This document shows, in pieces, positions 37,201 to 42,879 of a stretch of 64,000 nt of DNA. The stretch covers positions 1 through 64,000 of the forward strand of contig NZ_JMCC02000080.1 in NCBI RefSeq assembly GCF_000737335.2, read 5' to 3'. A program made the translations under genes and the position numbers. The DNA comes from Enhygromyxa salina. Its GTDB lineage: Bacteria; Myxococcota_A; Polyangia; Nannocystales; Nannocystaceae. Every line of letters begins with the position of its first letter. Position 1 is the stretch's first letter. The notes under the pieces are model-generated. The model ran no database searches, had not been told where the DNA came from, and was given only the letters and a program-made list of their open reading frames with translations.

Positions 37201-40200
37201 GAGCTGGGGGCTGCGGCCCGATGGCGTCGTCGGCCACTCGATGGGCGAGATCGCGGCGGCCGTGATCTCCGGGGCGCTCGAGCCCGCCGATGCAGGTCGG
37301 GTGATCGAGAGCCGCAGCCGGCTGGTGACCGAGCGTGCGCCGGCCGGCGGCATGGCGGTCGTCGAGCTGTCGCGGGCCGAAGCCGAGGCCGAGATCGGCG
37401 ACGAGCTTTGCGTCGCCGCGGTCAACGGTCCGCAGACGGTGCTGCTCGCCGGGGCGCCCGAAGCCCTGGATCGATTCGGTGTCGAGCTGCAGGCCCGCGG
37501 GCGGTTCTTTCGCCGGGTTGCGATCGGCTACGCCTCGCACAGCCCCGGCATGGACGCCCTGATCGAGCCGCTGCAGGCCGCGCTGCAAGGCCTGCGCCCG
37601 GGCCCGGCGACCACCACCATGTACTCGACCGTCCGCGCCCGCGCCGTGACCGGCACCGAGCTCGACCCAACCTACTGGAGCGACAACCTGCGCTCCCCGG
37701 TGCGCTTCGACGAGGTCGTGCTCGAGCTGCTCTCGCGCGGGCCGGTCACCTTCGTCGAGATCGGCCCGCACCCGGTGTTGGGCTACGGGATCAAGCAGTG
37801 GTGCGAGGCCCACGAAGGTCGCAGCGTGTGCCTGCCCAGCTTGCGTCACGACGCCAGCGACCGCCGCAGCATGCTCGAGCTCGTTGGCCGCCTGTACGAG
37901 CGCGGCCACGACCCCGACTGGTCGGCCCTCAACCCGCACGGCAGCTTCATCGAGCTCCCCAGCTACCCGTGGGATCGCCAGCGCTACTGGCCGGCGATCG
38001 GGCCCGCGCGCAGCTCGAGCGACGGGCGGATCATCGCCGAGGCCGGCAACGAGGGCGTCCGGGTCTTGACCCTGCAGCTCACCGGCGAGGACTGGCTGGG
38101 TGATCACCGCGTTGGCGGTGTGATCGTGGTTCCAGGCGCGGCCTACCTGGTCTGGGCACGGCGAGCCGTCGCGGCGCGCGGCGAGGAGGTCGAGGTCCGC
38201 GGGCTGACGATCGAGGGCGCCCTGACCCTCGCCGAGCACGAGCAGGTCGAGGTCCAGACGGTCTGCCACATGGTCGAGCCCGGGGTCTGGGACGCGGAGG
38301 TGCTCTCGCTCGAGACGGCCGCGCGGCAAGAGGGTTCGAGCGCGGGGGGTTCATGGGTCCGCCACGCGCGGGCGCGCGTGATCGCGAAGCCGCCCGCGGC
38401 TGCAGAGGTGGGCGAGCCGATCGCCAAGCTCCGCCAACGCTGCACCGAAGTCCTCGCCGGGCAGGTGCTCTACGAGCGCATGGCCGCGGCGGGTCTGCGC
38501 TACGGCCCAGCGTTCCAGGGCCTCGTCGAGCTGCGCCTGAACCCGAGCGCCAGCGAGTCACTCGCCGAGCTGCAAACGACCGAAGAGGTCGCGCGTGGCG
38601 ACGCCCTGCACCCCGCGTGGGTCGACGCAGCCCAGCACGCCGTCGCGCCGCTGTTGGCCGCCGGACGCTGGCTGCCGGTTGGCGTCGAGTCGCTGGTGGT
38701 CCGCGCCGCGGTCCCCAAGCGCGCCCTCGTTCACGCCTCGCTGCGCGAACCCACGCAGGACGATCTCGGCGCCCGCGAAGCCGTGACGGATCTGCGCGTC
38801 CTCACCGAGGGCGGCGAGACGGTAGCGATCATGAGGGGTCTTCGCCTGCGTCGCGTCGACTCGCAGACCGCGACCCTCGATGATCTGCGCCTGTTCGAAG
38901 ACACGTGGATCCCCGCGCCCGCGCCCGCGCCCGCCAGCGCGACGACGCCGCGTGGCGCGTGGCTGATCTGCGGCGGCGAAGACGAGCTCGCGCGCACGAT
39001 CGCCAACGCCCTGCGCGAGCGCGGCGTGGATCAGGTCACCCGCGTCGACGCCTCCGCGACCCTCACCGCCGCAGCGCTCGAAGGCGCGACGTGGGTGCAG
39101 CTCGGCAGCCCCGCGCTGGAACAGCTCTGGCAGCCGCTCCACCGGATCGCGCTGGTCGACGCCGAACCGGCCGCGGTCGTGGTGGTGACCCGCGGCGCCT
39201 GGTCGCTGCCCGATCACCAAGGATCAGTCGACCCGAGCGCGCGCGCAGCCTGGGGCCTGGGCCGAACCTTGCGACACGAGCTCGCGGCGTGGGACCTGTC
39301 GCTGATCGATCTGGATCCAGACCCGCCGATCGCCTCGGTCGCCGCGATGATCGATCACCTGCTCGGCCCCGACGACGGCGAGCGCGAGCTCGCGCTTCGT
39401 GCAGGCCAGATCTGGGCCGCGCGTTGGCGCGGCGCCCCGATCCCCCCGGCGCCCCCGCAGCGGATCGCCGACGCCAAAGATCGCGCGTTTCGGCTGTGGT
39501 GCGCGCAGCCGGGCGACCTTGGCAGCTTGGCCCTGCGCGAGCTCGAGCGCGGCGAGCTTGGCCATGGCGAGGTCGAGGTTGCGATCGAGGCCGCCGGCGT
39601 CAGCTTCTCCGACGTGCTCAAGGCCCACGGCCTGTACCCCGGCGTCAACGGCCCGCCGCCGCTGGGCGTCGAGTGCAGCGGACGGATCGCGCGGCTCGGC
39701 CCCGGCGTTGACGCGTGGTCCGTTGGCGATCCTGTCGTCGCGATCCTGAACGGCGGAGGCTTCGGGACCCACGCGATCACCCGCGCTTCGTTGCTCGCGC
39801 GCCGGCCCAAGCGGCTCTCGCCGGCCGCCGCCGCGACCCTCCCCGGCGTGTTCTTGACCGCGTTTCATGCCCTCGTGAACCTCGCGCGGATCGGCCCCGA
39901 GGACCGCGTGTTGATCCACTCGGCCAGCGGCGGCGTCGGTCAAGCGGCGATCCAGATCGCCCTGGATGCTGGCGCCACGGTCTACGGCACCGCCGGCACC
40001 GACGAGAAGCGGGCCTTGCTGCTCGAGCTTGGCTGCGAGCAAGCGTGGTCGTCTCGCTCGCACGCGTGGTTCCAGGGGCTGCGCGAGGCGACCGACGGCG
40101 AGGGCGTCGACGTCGTGCTCAACACCCTGCCCGGCGAAGACCTGCGGCTTGGCGTCGAGATCCTGCGCAGCGGCGGCCGGTTCCTCGAGATCGGGCGCAC

Positions 40201-41743
40201 CGACATCTACGCCAACAAGCGGCTGGGCATGGAGGTGTTTCGCAAGAACGTCGCGTTCTTCGCCGTCGACATCGGCGAGCCGGCGCTGTTGGCTTCTAGG
40301 GCCCTGCGCGAGTCCCTGCGCGAGCTGGTCGCCCGGGTCGACGCGGGCCGCTATCAGCCGCTCCCGTTTCGCACCTGGCCGATCGAGCGCGGCGCCGAAG
40401 CCCTGCGCGAGATGGCCCGCGGTCGGCACACGGGCAAGCTGGTGCTGGAGCTACCCAACCCCGATCCGACCCCCGGTCAAACCACGGATCGGACCGACCG
40501 GATCATGCTGCCCGTCGCCGACTCCGTCGAGCTCAACCTGTTTGGCGGCACCTGGCTGATCACCGGAGGCACCGGTGCGCTCGGCCTGCGCTGCGCGCAG
40601 CTGCTCGTCAACGCCAACGCCAAGCGGCTGGTCCTCGTGGGTCGGCGCCCCCCGAGCGACGCTGCCCAAGCCCAGATCAACGCCATGCGAGCGCGCGGCG
40701 GCGAGGTCGAGTTCGCCGCCTGCGACGTCGCAGATCCAAGCGCCGTCGCTCAGCTCGTGGGCGCCCACGAACACGAGCTCGAGGGCATCATCCACTGCGC
40801 CGGGGTGCTCGACGACGCGCTGCTGCGTGACCTGGACGAGGCCCGCTTCGCCCGGGTGATCGCCGCCAAGGTCCACGGCGCCCAGCACCTGCACGAGCTC
40901 ACCCGCGAGCTGCCGCTGATGCACTTCGTGATGTTCTCGTCGCTCTCGGGCGTGCTCGGATCACCTGGCCAGGGGGCCTACTCGCTCGCCAACGCCTACC
41001 TCGACGGACTCGCCGCCGCCCGCCATGCGCAGGGGCTGCCCGCCCTGTCGATCGCGTGGGGTGCATGGAAGGACATCGGCTTGGCCGCCGCCGACGAGCG
41101 CCGCGGGGCCCGGCTCGCGCGGCGTGGGCTGCCCTCGCTCTCACCCGACGCCGGGATCGATCTGCTCGGTCGGCTGCTGGCCAGCGCCGTCGCGCCGGTC
41201 CACGTGAGCGCGACACCCCTCGATTGGCCGGCGTACCGCAGCGCCCAGCCCGAGATGGGCCAGACCCCGCGCTTTGCCCTGCTCGAGCCCGGAGCCGCGG
41301 CCAAGCCCGCGCCCACGCTCAGCATCGAAGCGCTGTTCGCCGACGCGAAGGGACCCCGCGAGCGCCGGCGCAGCCTCGAGCGTTGGGTGCTCGATCGAGC
41401 CGCGAGCGTGCTCGGCGTCTCGGCGGCCCAGGTCAGCCACGATCAGCCGCTGGCCGAGCTCGGGCTCGACTCGCTGATGAGCCTCGAGCTGCGCAACCAG
41501 CTGCAGACCCTCGTCGATGACAAGCTGCCGAGCACCTTGTTGTTCACCTTCCCCACGATCGTCGCGCTCGCCGGGCACCTACTCGAGCTCGTGACGCCAG
41601 CGGCACCCGAGGCGCTCGCCCCCAACCCCGCCGCGCCTGCCCCCGCGCCGTCGCCCGCAACCGAGCCGATCGAAGTCGACGACGCGAGCGACGACGAGAT
41701 CATGGCCGCGCTGCTGCTCGAGCTCGCCGAACCCATGTCTTGA
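25277..41743 (+). CDS. Three-module type I polyketide synthase with interleaved loading AT
   Basis: From ATG 25277, 5488 residues. Loading ACP (Ser44). Module 1: KS (Cys269; HGPGT for the first His), AT (Ser636 in GQSIGE; YASH), a second AT (Ser1058 in GHSQGE; IASH), DH (His1345 in the HxxxGxxxxP motif, Asp1502), KR (TGGTGFVG, Tyr1921), ACP (Ser2071). Module 2: KS (Cys2301), AT (Ser2727 in GHSVGE; YAFH, malonyl type), a region at about 2995-3210 with no recognised catalytic motif, ACP (Ser3279). Module 3: KS (Cys3539), AT (Ser3988 in GHSMGE; YASH, methylmalonyl type), DH (His4277, Asp4450), ER (SASGGVG near 4882), KR (TGGTGALG, LDD, Tyr5235), ACP (Ser5399). The acidic tail SDDEIMAALLLELAE resembles a docking segment and there is no thioesterase. 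Predicted output is an enzyme-bound chain with an alpha-methyl enoyl unit, a beta-keto unit and a fully reduced methyl-branched unit. An upstream in-frame start at 25160 would add 39 unconserved residues. Confidence 0.95.
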   Translation: MADSPVNRASSLREWILEQVAGLLEVRPERVLLDRRLRDQGLDSVLALALLTKLEAHVGRSLSTTTPWRYPTIDALVHYLEGGGPQATHPAELTASVNEPVAIVGLGCRFPGAASPEAFWRLLHDGVDAITEVPLERWDPARWYDSDPTAVGKSATRWGGYLDQVDRFDPGFFNISPRETREMDPQQRLFLEVAWEALENGGIVPRSLVHSSTAVFAGAMWNDWDRVVGDDPTRVEQHSATGHDPGIIAGRLSYLLGVRGPSLTVNTACSSSLVAVHLAVQSLQRGECTRALAGAVNLLLSPLSSVAMSKFGAMAPDGRCKAFDARANGYVRGEGVGVVLLEPLSLALERGAPIYALIRGSAINNDGYSNGLTAPSGDAQEAVISRAWAVAGLPPAEVDFVETHGPGTYLGDPIEAEAIGAVFSPGREAPLVIGSVKTNLGHLEAAAGMAGLIKTTLALHHGFIPPNLHFETPNPHIDFDRLQLRVPTQMLEWPERERPRLAGVSSFGFGGTNAHVALTSAPGALRSSSSVHMTQERAPLAPASCDLVFVFSGHGGQWLGMGQALLHREPDFRAAVEACDAALRPLIGWSALERLCGSEPGESPDVIQPLLFTIQVALARTLAAYGVRPDKVIGQSIGEVAAAHVAGHLSLEDAASVIAARARLAAAHLAGTGEVMVVRLPLEQLETLPAGLSIAGKIAPRRTLVTGSPSSLDAAAKLFEAQGVRCGRGRVGYASHSPLVEPILDELRAALADITPCAGAIPWWSTTLDGWASPQVAGADYWAKNLRLPFDLLNGVRELGRGRPAVFVEIGPHPVLGSAIRETLETIETIETIDGPVDALACTHREQDEYVDFHALLETLHERGLVQPPTPRGPTIVPVTATTPEGLQRAALDLHGYLARNPSVAMQDLAWTMLRHRPHHRYRAAWVVADRETLLRGLTQLDSSSSDSASGAPVVHRGNAREGGKVAFVFPGQGAQWVGMGRRLLASAPAFARALDACDAALLPETGWSVREVLLGVPGAPTLERIDVIQPTLWAMMVSLAGLWRSWGIEPDMVIGHSQGEIAAACIAGSLSLTDGAAVVARRSRLLLGIAGRGAMAAVGLGLEALIELLPDELSLAVVNDGESSVVAGDPAAVTAWVEQLRERDIFARKIDVDIASHSAQIDELRDALYEELDALTPVNAAVPMISTVFDREFDGEELDGSYWIENLRRPVRFDRALRRAINDGAQIFIEVSPHPLLTGVIERGLAELGDRGTVVGSLRREHDEVEALLESLAELFVAGVPFDTRTLLSPANIAPLPTSVFNRERFWPPPASSARSTGPRPSAAGGWVLELELDHHRQRWLADHRVHGEIAVPGIAMIMWMREVIASVPGSWEVKNAVLETPLILDGHARAVQVSAIREAEGYAVELFATKSLDDTWVRHAKARLQRSAEFPVGEMPTLDEAATEPAPYAKWAEAGNDYGPAFRGIERLLRDGDTIIADLALPDGVDQAGSERGVHPALLDAALQLLFVDAPMDGQANALFTADLRLFRTQAKRVRAVASRPRGPLSGDITLWDRSDGGLLAHIGDVSLLPVDRADLAASEPVGALQLSWRPEPLGMVSPSDRCVIVVDEITPLGEELSYLLHDAGSDVELVLREDLAPTLRAGERAHVIALWTTPEGPADQAAVTLTRAAVEVLRAVVDAGATSTWVTCGAQVFPGSPGHAGSPALAALWGLGRVLQREHPELSHRMIDLADEQAVALLSDALFVDDHEEQVAIVNGRRLVRRLVPAAPGAETSWAGGRVLITGGTGFVGRQLARYLIETAGAEQVILASRSDPSLAARDQLGDLGEAIRFARCDVTDRASLEALLATLPELTGVIHGAMALHDAPLATLTREQIDAVMAPKVTGAVLLHELCQAHAIERFVLLSSMASVLGNPGQGAYAAANAFLDTLAEQRHAAGLPGQSQSWGIWTNQSQRLTEHDRERFRRSGVRPLDANEGVQWFGAAWKMDAPHLVLVPVDWDQFSDSLSWTPPLLEDLVTKILPAPSAPRTTEVIANVAALERAVEAEVLEILGQERGLAHDVGFAEQGMDSLMAVTLRSRLEQRLHLQLSATIAFNYPTLPRLVRHLGELLGLTVEQQVARQIVASDHAAIAVIGMACRFPGADSAEDLWSMLLAGTDAVVPIPGERFDIEPWYDPDPDAPGRTYVREAGLIDEVDAFDLGYFRISPREALSMDPQQGLLLEVGVNALEDAGVTLSGLEDSSAGVFVGALNYDHGAKLLGRAEADWVDGFTASGTRSSVLSGRLSHFLGVHGPSLTVDTACSSSMTAIHLAVRSLRAGECDLAIAGGVNALLSPLTLVERSKNRMFSPTGRCRPFDAGADGIAIGEGCGMVVLKPLGEAMLAGDRIRAIIRGSALNHDGRTSGLTVPNGLAQRALLRSAITEAGVQPEEVGYVEAHGTGTSLGDPIELEALSKAMRLADDTPLWVGSLKANLGHLESASGVAGFIKTVLALEHRMIPPQIHFDRGNPMVPWDSSPLRVPQYATDFTSQFAGVSSFGFSGTNVHVILERGLSVEEHPPSPDPSLLLLSARDEHALEQLRERWSALLAGDHPPLADLCHTAARRRGNHPWRLAAAGDGATELGERLRAAPMVHAGRSTPSVVFVFAGQGGVYKGMGRQLLESSTEVRQILEDIDGLVLSLGGTSVLDALRDEDLDLTEIAQPAIFALQVGLVTWFASHGIRPDAVVGHSVGELAAAWACGALPLFEACHIVTMRAGVMANLRGSGAMLALAITPDEARALGVPNVSVAAINGPSSCVLAGPHAALEQLRAKFSSTGRFARWVTTDYAFHSPAVTAASVRLRKFAGNVETEPATLAFYSTVDGARRDEPLDLDYWVRNMCQPVRFAAAIEAIASEMDAVFVELGPHPALQIPIAQVLAARGTDHDAARSAIVSSLRRDGNARLELAEAAGRLHGLGVAVELDRLIPPANVTSLPAYPWQRQRHRLPDPVPATRTQGPPGKILVAPAGWTGLVRLDQPRPTWEARPVDRNQLDAGALIALLLALVDAPLVDALMAASTHNADRVHVTRTRDGVEVWSDDGKGWRELLNANLGAPAAPESWSSDAAWEPFPRDQLEAELAAIQRSLGADVVVIERAGASWRLGLDGVTTLRAFELARSLGSLIHGGPRVLGGWGRLQGRATPSRVGALVVTHTRIAMFDPDDRELLVVEATQWDHDDRPPSSRAATPPELATPTTALLEQLERLSQSEREHALADWIEAQAKTALMLETELPRDEGLFSLGMDSLLAISLLTSLGKALAVSLPSTLVFEHPSVSALARAALGFVDWGTPSAMAMVGPPQPTARGLVVRETQIEPQTELGQPIQAGKDPRLDEPIAIVGVACRLPGADSVDAFWNLLEAGVDAITPVPADRWDAQAWTDADPDHLGRMVSAEGGFLGDLTHFDPAFFGISAREAERMDPQQRLLLEVGHEALEQAGWPASSLRGTQTGVFVGIGTEDFAQLKFHGGAAEDIGAYDFTGTDTSVAAGRLSHTWGLEGPCMAIDTACSSSLVALHLAAQSLRLGECDRALVAGVNVILAPELGVFLSRARAMSPSGRCRTFDSAADGYVRGEGCVVLAVRRLSDAERAGDRILALIRGSAVRHDGHASGLTVPNPASQTAVIRAALASARVEPGEVSMIEAHGTGTPLGDPIEVRALTEVFGGRAERLWLGSHKTNLGHLESAAGITGVLKVVLALRHRVVPPHLNLDTLNPNIDLGPLRAEIPTRAVAWDAPKGGRRLAGVSSFGFGGTNVHIVLEQAPTPATLAPRVASRPADADEALYLLPLSGRSLAAVTARAQAIASRLQPDTTARELDDIARTLGAHRDHHPLRIAALGGRDELPGLLRQAEPTKVGRHARLIFVFSGQGSHTLGMAQELYAHEPVFRAAIDSIAAAFEPTLGWSVSAKLVASDPAQTEAHARNLERAEFVQPLLCAIQIALAQLLESWGLRPDGVVGHSMGEIAAAVISGALEPADAGRVIESRSRLVTERAPAGGMAVVELSRAEAEAEIGDELCVAAVNGPQTVLLAGAPEALDRFGVELQARGRFFRRVAIGYASHSPGMDALIEPLQAALQGLRPGPATTTMYSTVRARAVTGTELDPTYWSDNLRSPVRFDEVVLELLSRGPVTFVEIGPHPVLGYGIKQWCEAHEGRSVCLPSLRHDASDRRSMLELVGRLYERGHDPDWSALNPHGSFIELPSYPWDRQRYWPAIGPARSSSDGRIIAEAGNEGVRVLTLQLTGEDWLGDHRVGGVIVVPGAAYLVWARRAVAARGEEVEVRGLTIEGALTLAEHEQVEVQTVCHMVEPGVWDAEVLSLETAARQEGSSAGGSWVRHARARVIAKPPAAAEVGEPIAKLRQRCTEVLAGQVLYERMAAAGLRYGPAFQGLVELRLNPSASESLAELQTTEEVARGDALHPAWVDAAQHAVAPLLAAGRWLPVGVESLVVRAAVPKRALVHASLREPTQDDLGAREAVTDLRVLTEGGETVAIMRGLRLRRVDSQTATLDDLRLFEDTWIPAPAPAPASATTPRGAWLICGGEDELARTIANALRERGVDQVTRVDASATLTAAALEGATWVQLGSPALEQLWQPLHRIALVDAEPAAVVVVTRGAWSLPDHQGSVDPSARAAWGLGRTLRHELAAWDLSLIDLDPDPPIASVAAMIDHLLGPDDGERELALRAGQIWAARWRGAPIPPAPPQRIADAKDRAFRLWCAQPGDLGSLALRELERGELGHGEVEVAIEAAGVSFSDVLKAHGLYPGVNGPPPLGVECSGRIARLGPGVDAWSVGDPVVAILNGGGFGTHAITRASLLARRPKRLSPAAAATLPGVFLTAFHALVNLARIGPEDRVLIHSASGGVGQAAIQIALDAGATVYGTAGTDEKRALLLELGCEQAWSSRSHAWFQGLREATDGEGVDVVLNTLPGEDLRLGVEILRSGGRFLEIGRTDIYANKRLGMEVFRKNVAFFAVDIGEPALLASRALRESLRELVARVDAGRYQPLPFRTWPIERGAEALREMARGRHTGKLVLELPNPDPTPGQTTDRTDRIMLPVADSVELNLFGGTWLITGGTGALGLRCAQLLVNANAKRLVLVGRRPPSDAAQAQINAMRARGGEVEFAACDVADPSAVAQLVGAHEHELEGIIHCAGVLDDALLRDLDEARFARVIAAKVHGAQHLHELTRELPLMHFVMFSSLSGVLGSPGQGAYSLANAYLDGLAAARHAQGLPALSIAWGAWKDIGLAAADERRGARLARRGLPSLSPDAGIDLLGRLLASAVAPVHVSATPLDWPAYRSAQPEMGQTPRFALLEPGAAAKPAPTLSIEALFADAKGPRERRRSLERWVLDRAASVLGVSAAQVSHDQPLAELGLDSLMSLELRNQLQTLVDDKLPSTLLFTFPTIVALAGHLLELVTPAAPEALAPNPAAPAPAPSPATEPIEVDDASDDEIMAALLLELAEPMS

Positions 41744-41794
41744 GCGGGCGCGCGGCCGCACGAGTTGGGGGGCCGGGTCGTACTTTTTGGGTCT

Positions 41795-42020
41795 GCGGGG
41801 TTCGATGTGCTGATCGGGCAGCGCGCACGACCCGTGAGGGTCTCTCCGGGCACGGAGGGCTCAAGACGCTAATTTGCGTTGTCATGGATCGCTGTCGACG
41901 AGGTCGGGCTGTGGCTTCGGTCGGGCACTCGCAACGCCCTCTTATTGTGCCCGGAGAGACCCTCACGGGTCTTCTGTGCGCTTCTCGTCGTTCGAGACGG
42001 CGGCTACGCGCTCGGGATCG
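41795..42020 (+). repeat. Left arm of long inverted repeat
   Basis: Begins GCGGGGTTCGATGTGCTGAT. Inside the arm a 25-bp motif at about 41829-41853 (core GACCCGTGAGGGTC) is repeated in inverse at about 41947-41971, so the arm can also fold on itself. The core is itself a GACCC/GGGTC hairpin with loop GTGA. Confidence 0.92.
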
Positions 42021-42230
42021 AGGGACGTCTTGGGGTCCAACAATGCTGGTTGCGGTGGTTGCACTCGATGCTTGCGGTGGTCGTTCGAAGGCTTTCGAGT
42101 GGTCGCGCAGGTGCAGCGACAGCGCTCCCCGAGCACGACGTCGACCCGGCGCTGTCGCACGCGAGCATCCGAGCGGCGTGCAGCGGCGTGCAGCGGCGTG
42201 GCGTGCGTGGCGTCGCCACTCGTCGCATGG

Positions 42231-42420
42231 CGTCCCGTCGCGTCCCGTCGCGTCGCGTCCCGTCGCGTCCCGTCGCGTCGCGTCCCGTCCCGTCCCCCCG
42301 TCGCGTCGCGTCGCGTCCCGTCCCGTCGCGTCGCCTGGCGTCCCGTCCCGTCCCGTCCCGTCCCGTCCCGTCGCCTGGCGTCCCGTCCCGTCCCGTCCCG
42401 TCCCGTCCCGTCCCGTCGCC
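42231..42420. repeat. Pentanucleotide array (CGTCC/CGTCG), GGGAC on the other strand
   Basis: About 190 bp of CGTCC and CGTCG units with a few interruptions. The right half (about 42340-42415) is nearly pure CGTCC, that is GGGAC on the minus strand: more than four G-triplets separated by two bases, which meets the usual G-quadruplex pattern. No coding role is credible. Confidence 0.92.
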
Positions 42421-42508
42421 CAAGAAGCCGCCGATGACAACCCGCTCGCAACCGGCAGGCGTGGACGACGGCCCGCTCGAGTGGAGCGGTGGTTGACCAA
42501 GAACTGCC

Positions 42509-42734
42509 CGATCCCGAGCGCGTAGCTGCCGTCTCGAACGACGAGAAGCGCACAGAAGACCCGTGAGGGTCCCTCCGGGCACAATAAGAGGGCGTTGCGA
42601 GTGCACCACCGAAGCCACAGCCCGACCTCGCCGACAGCGATCCATGACAACGCAAATTAGCGCCTTGAGCCCTCCGTGCCCGGAGGGACCCTCACGGGTC
42701 GTGCGCGCTGCCCGATCAGCACATCGAACCCCGC
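42509..42734 (-). repeat. Right arm of long inverted repeat
   Basis: The reverse complement matches the left arm over 226 bp with a few substitutions (for example CCTCC in place of TCTCC in the 25-bp motif and GGTGG in place of GGTCG). Changes are often shared by both internal copies within one arm, suggesting that copies within an arm have been homogenised. Confidence 0.92.
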
Positions 42735-42879
42735 ACCCACTCAGGCTGCGAGGCGATGGTCTGAGCCGGAGCCTCGCCAATACGAGCCGACAGGCGAGCG
42801 TTTGGGGCGACCGAAGGCTTTTTGAAGCCCCCTTGAAGACATAGTAGGCCCGAGTCGAGCGCGGAACGCTCGAGTCGAA

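Larger units (their letters stand above)
41795..42734. other. 940-bp nested inverted-repeat element
   Basis: Two 226-bp arms (41795-42020 and 42509-42734) in inverted orientation with only a handful of mismatches flank about 488 bp containing a pentanucleotide array. It lies 51 bp after the polyketide synthase stop and 145 bp before the end of the convergent SGNH gene. Several overlapping open frames exist on both strands but read as Arg/Pro/Val or Gly-Arg-Asp-Gly-Thr repeats and mirror each other, so I call none. It behaves like a foldback or MITE-like element, a double-stranded-RNA-capable spacer or a large terminator; sequence alone does not decide. Confidence 0.85.

Noticed and set aside
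28973..38329. Several 400-860 residue minus-strand open frames across the synthase
   Set aside because: Shadows of the polyketide synthase; they contain no domain and are His/Arg/Gln/Val-rich, as expected for antisense of this codon usage.
41740..42780. Several open frames of 180-260 codons on both strands of the inverted-repeat element
   Set aside because: They consist of the repeat translated in different frames (Pro-Val-Ala-Ser-Arg or Gly-Arg-Asp-Gly-Thr), mirror each other across the arms and have no conserved domain or secretion signal.
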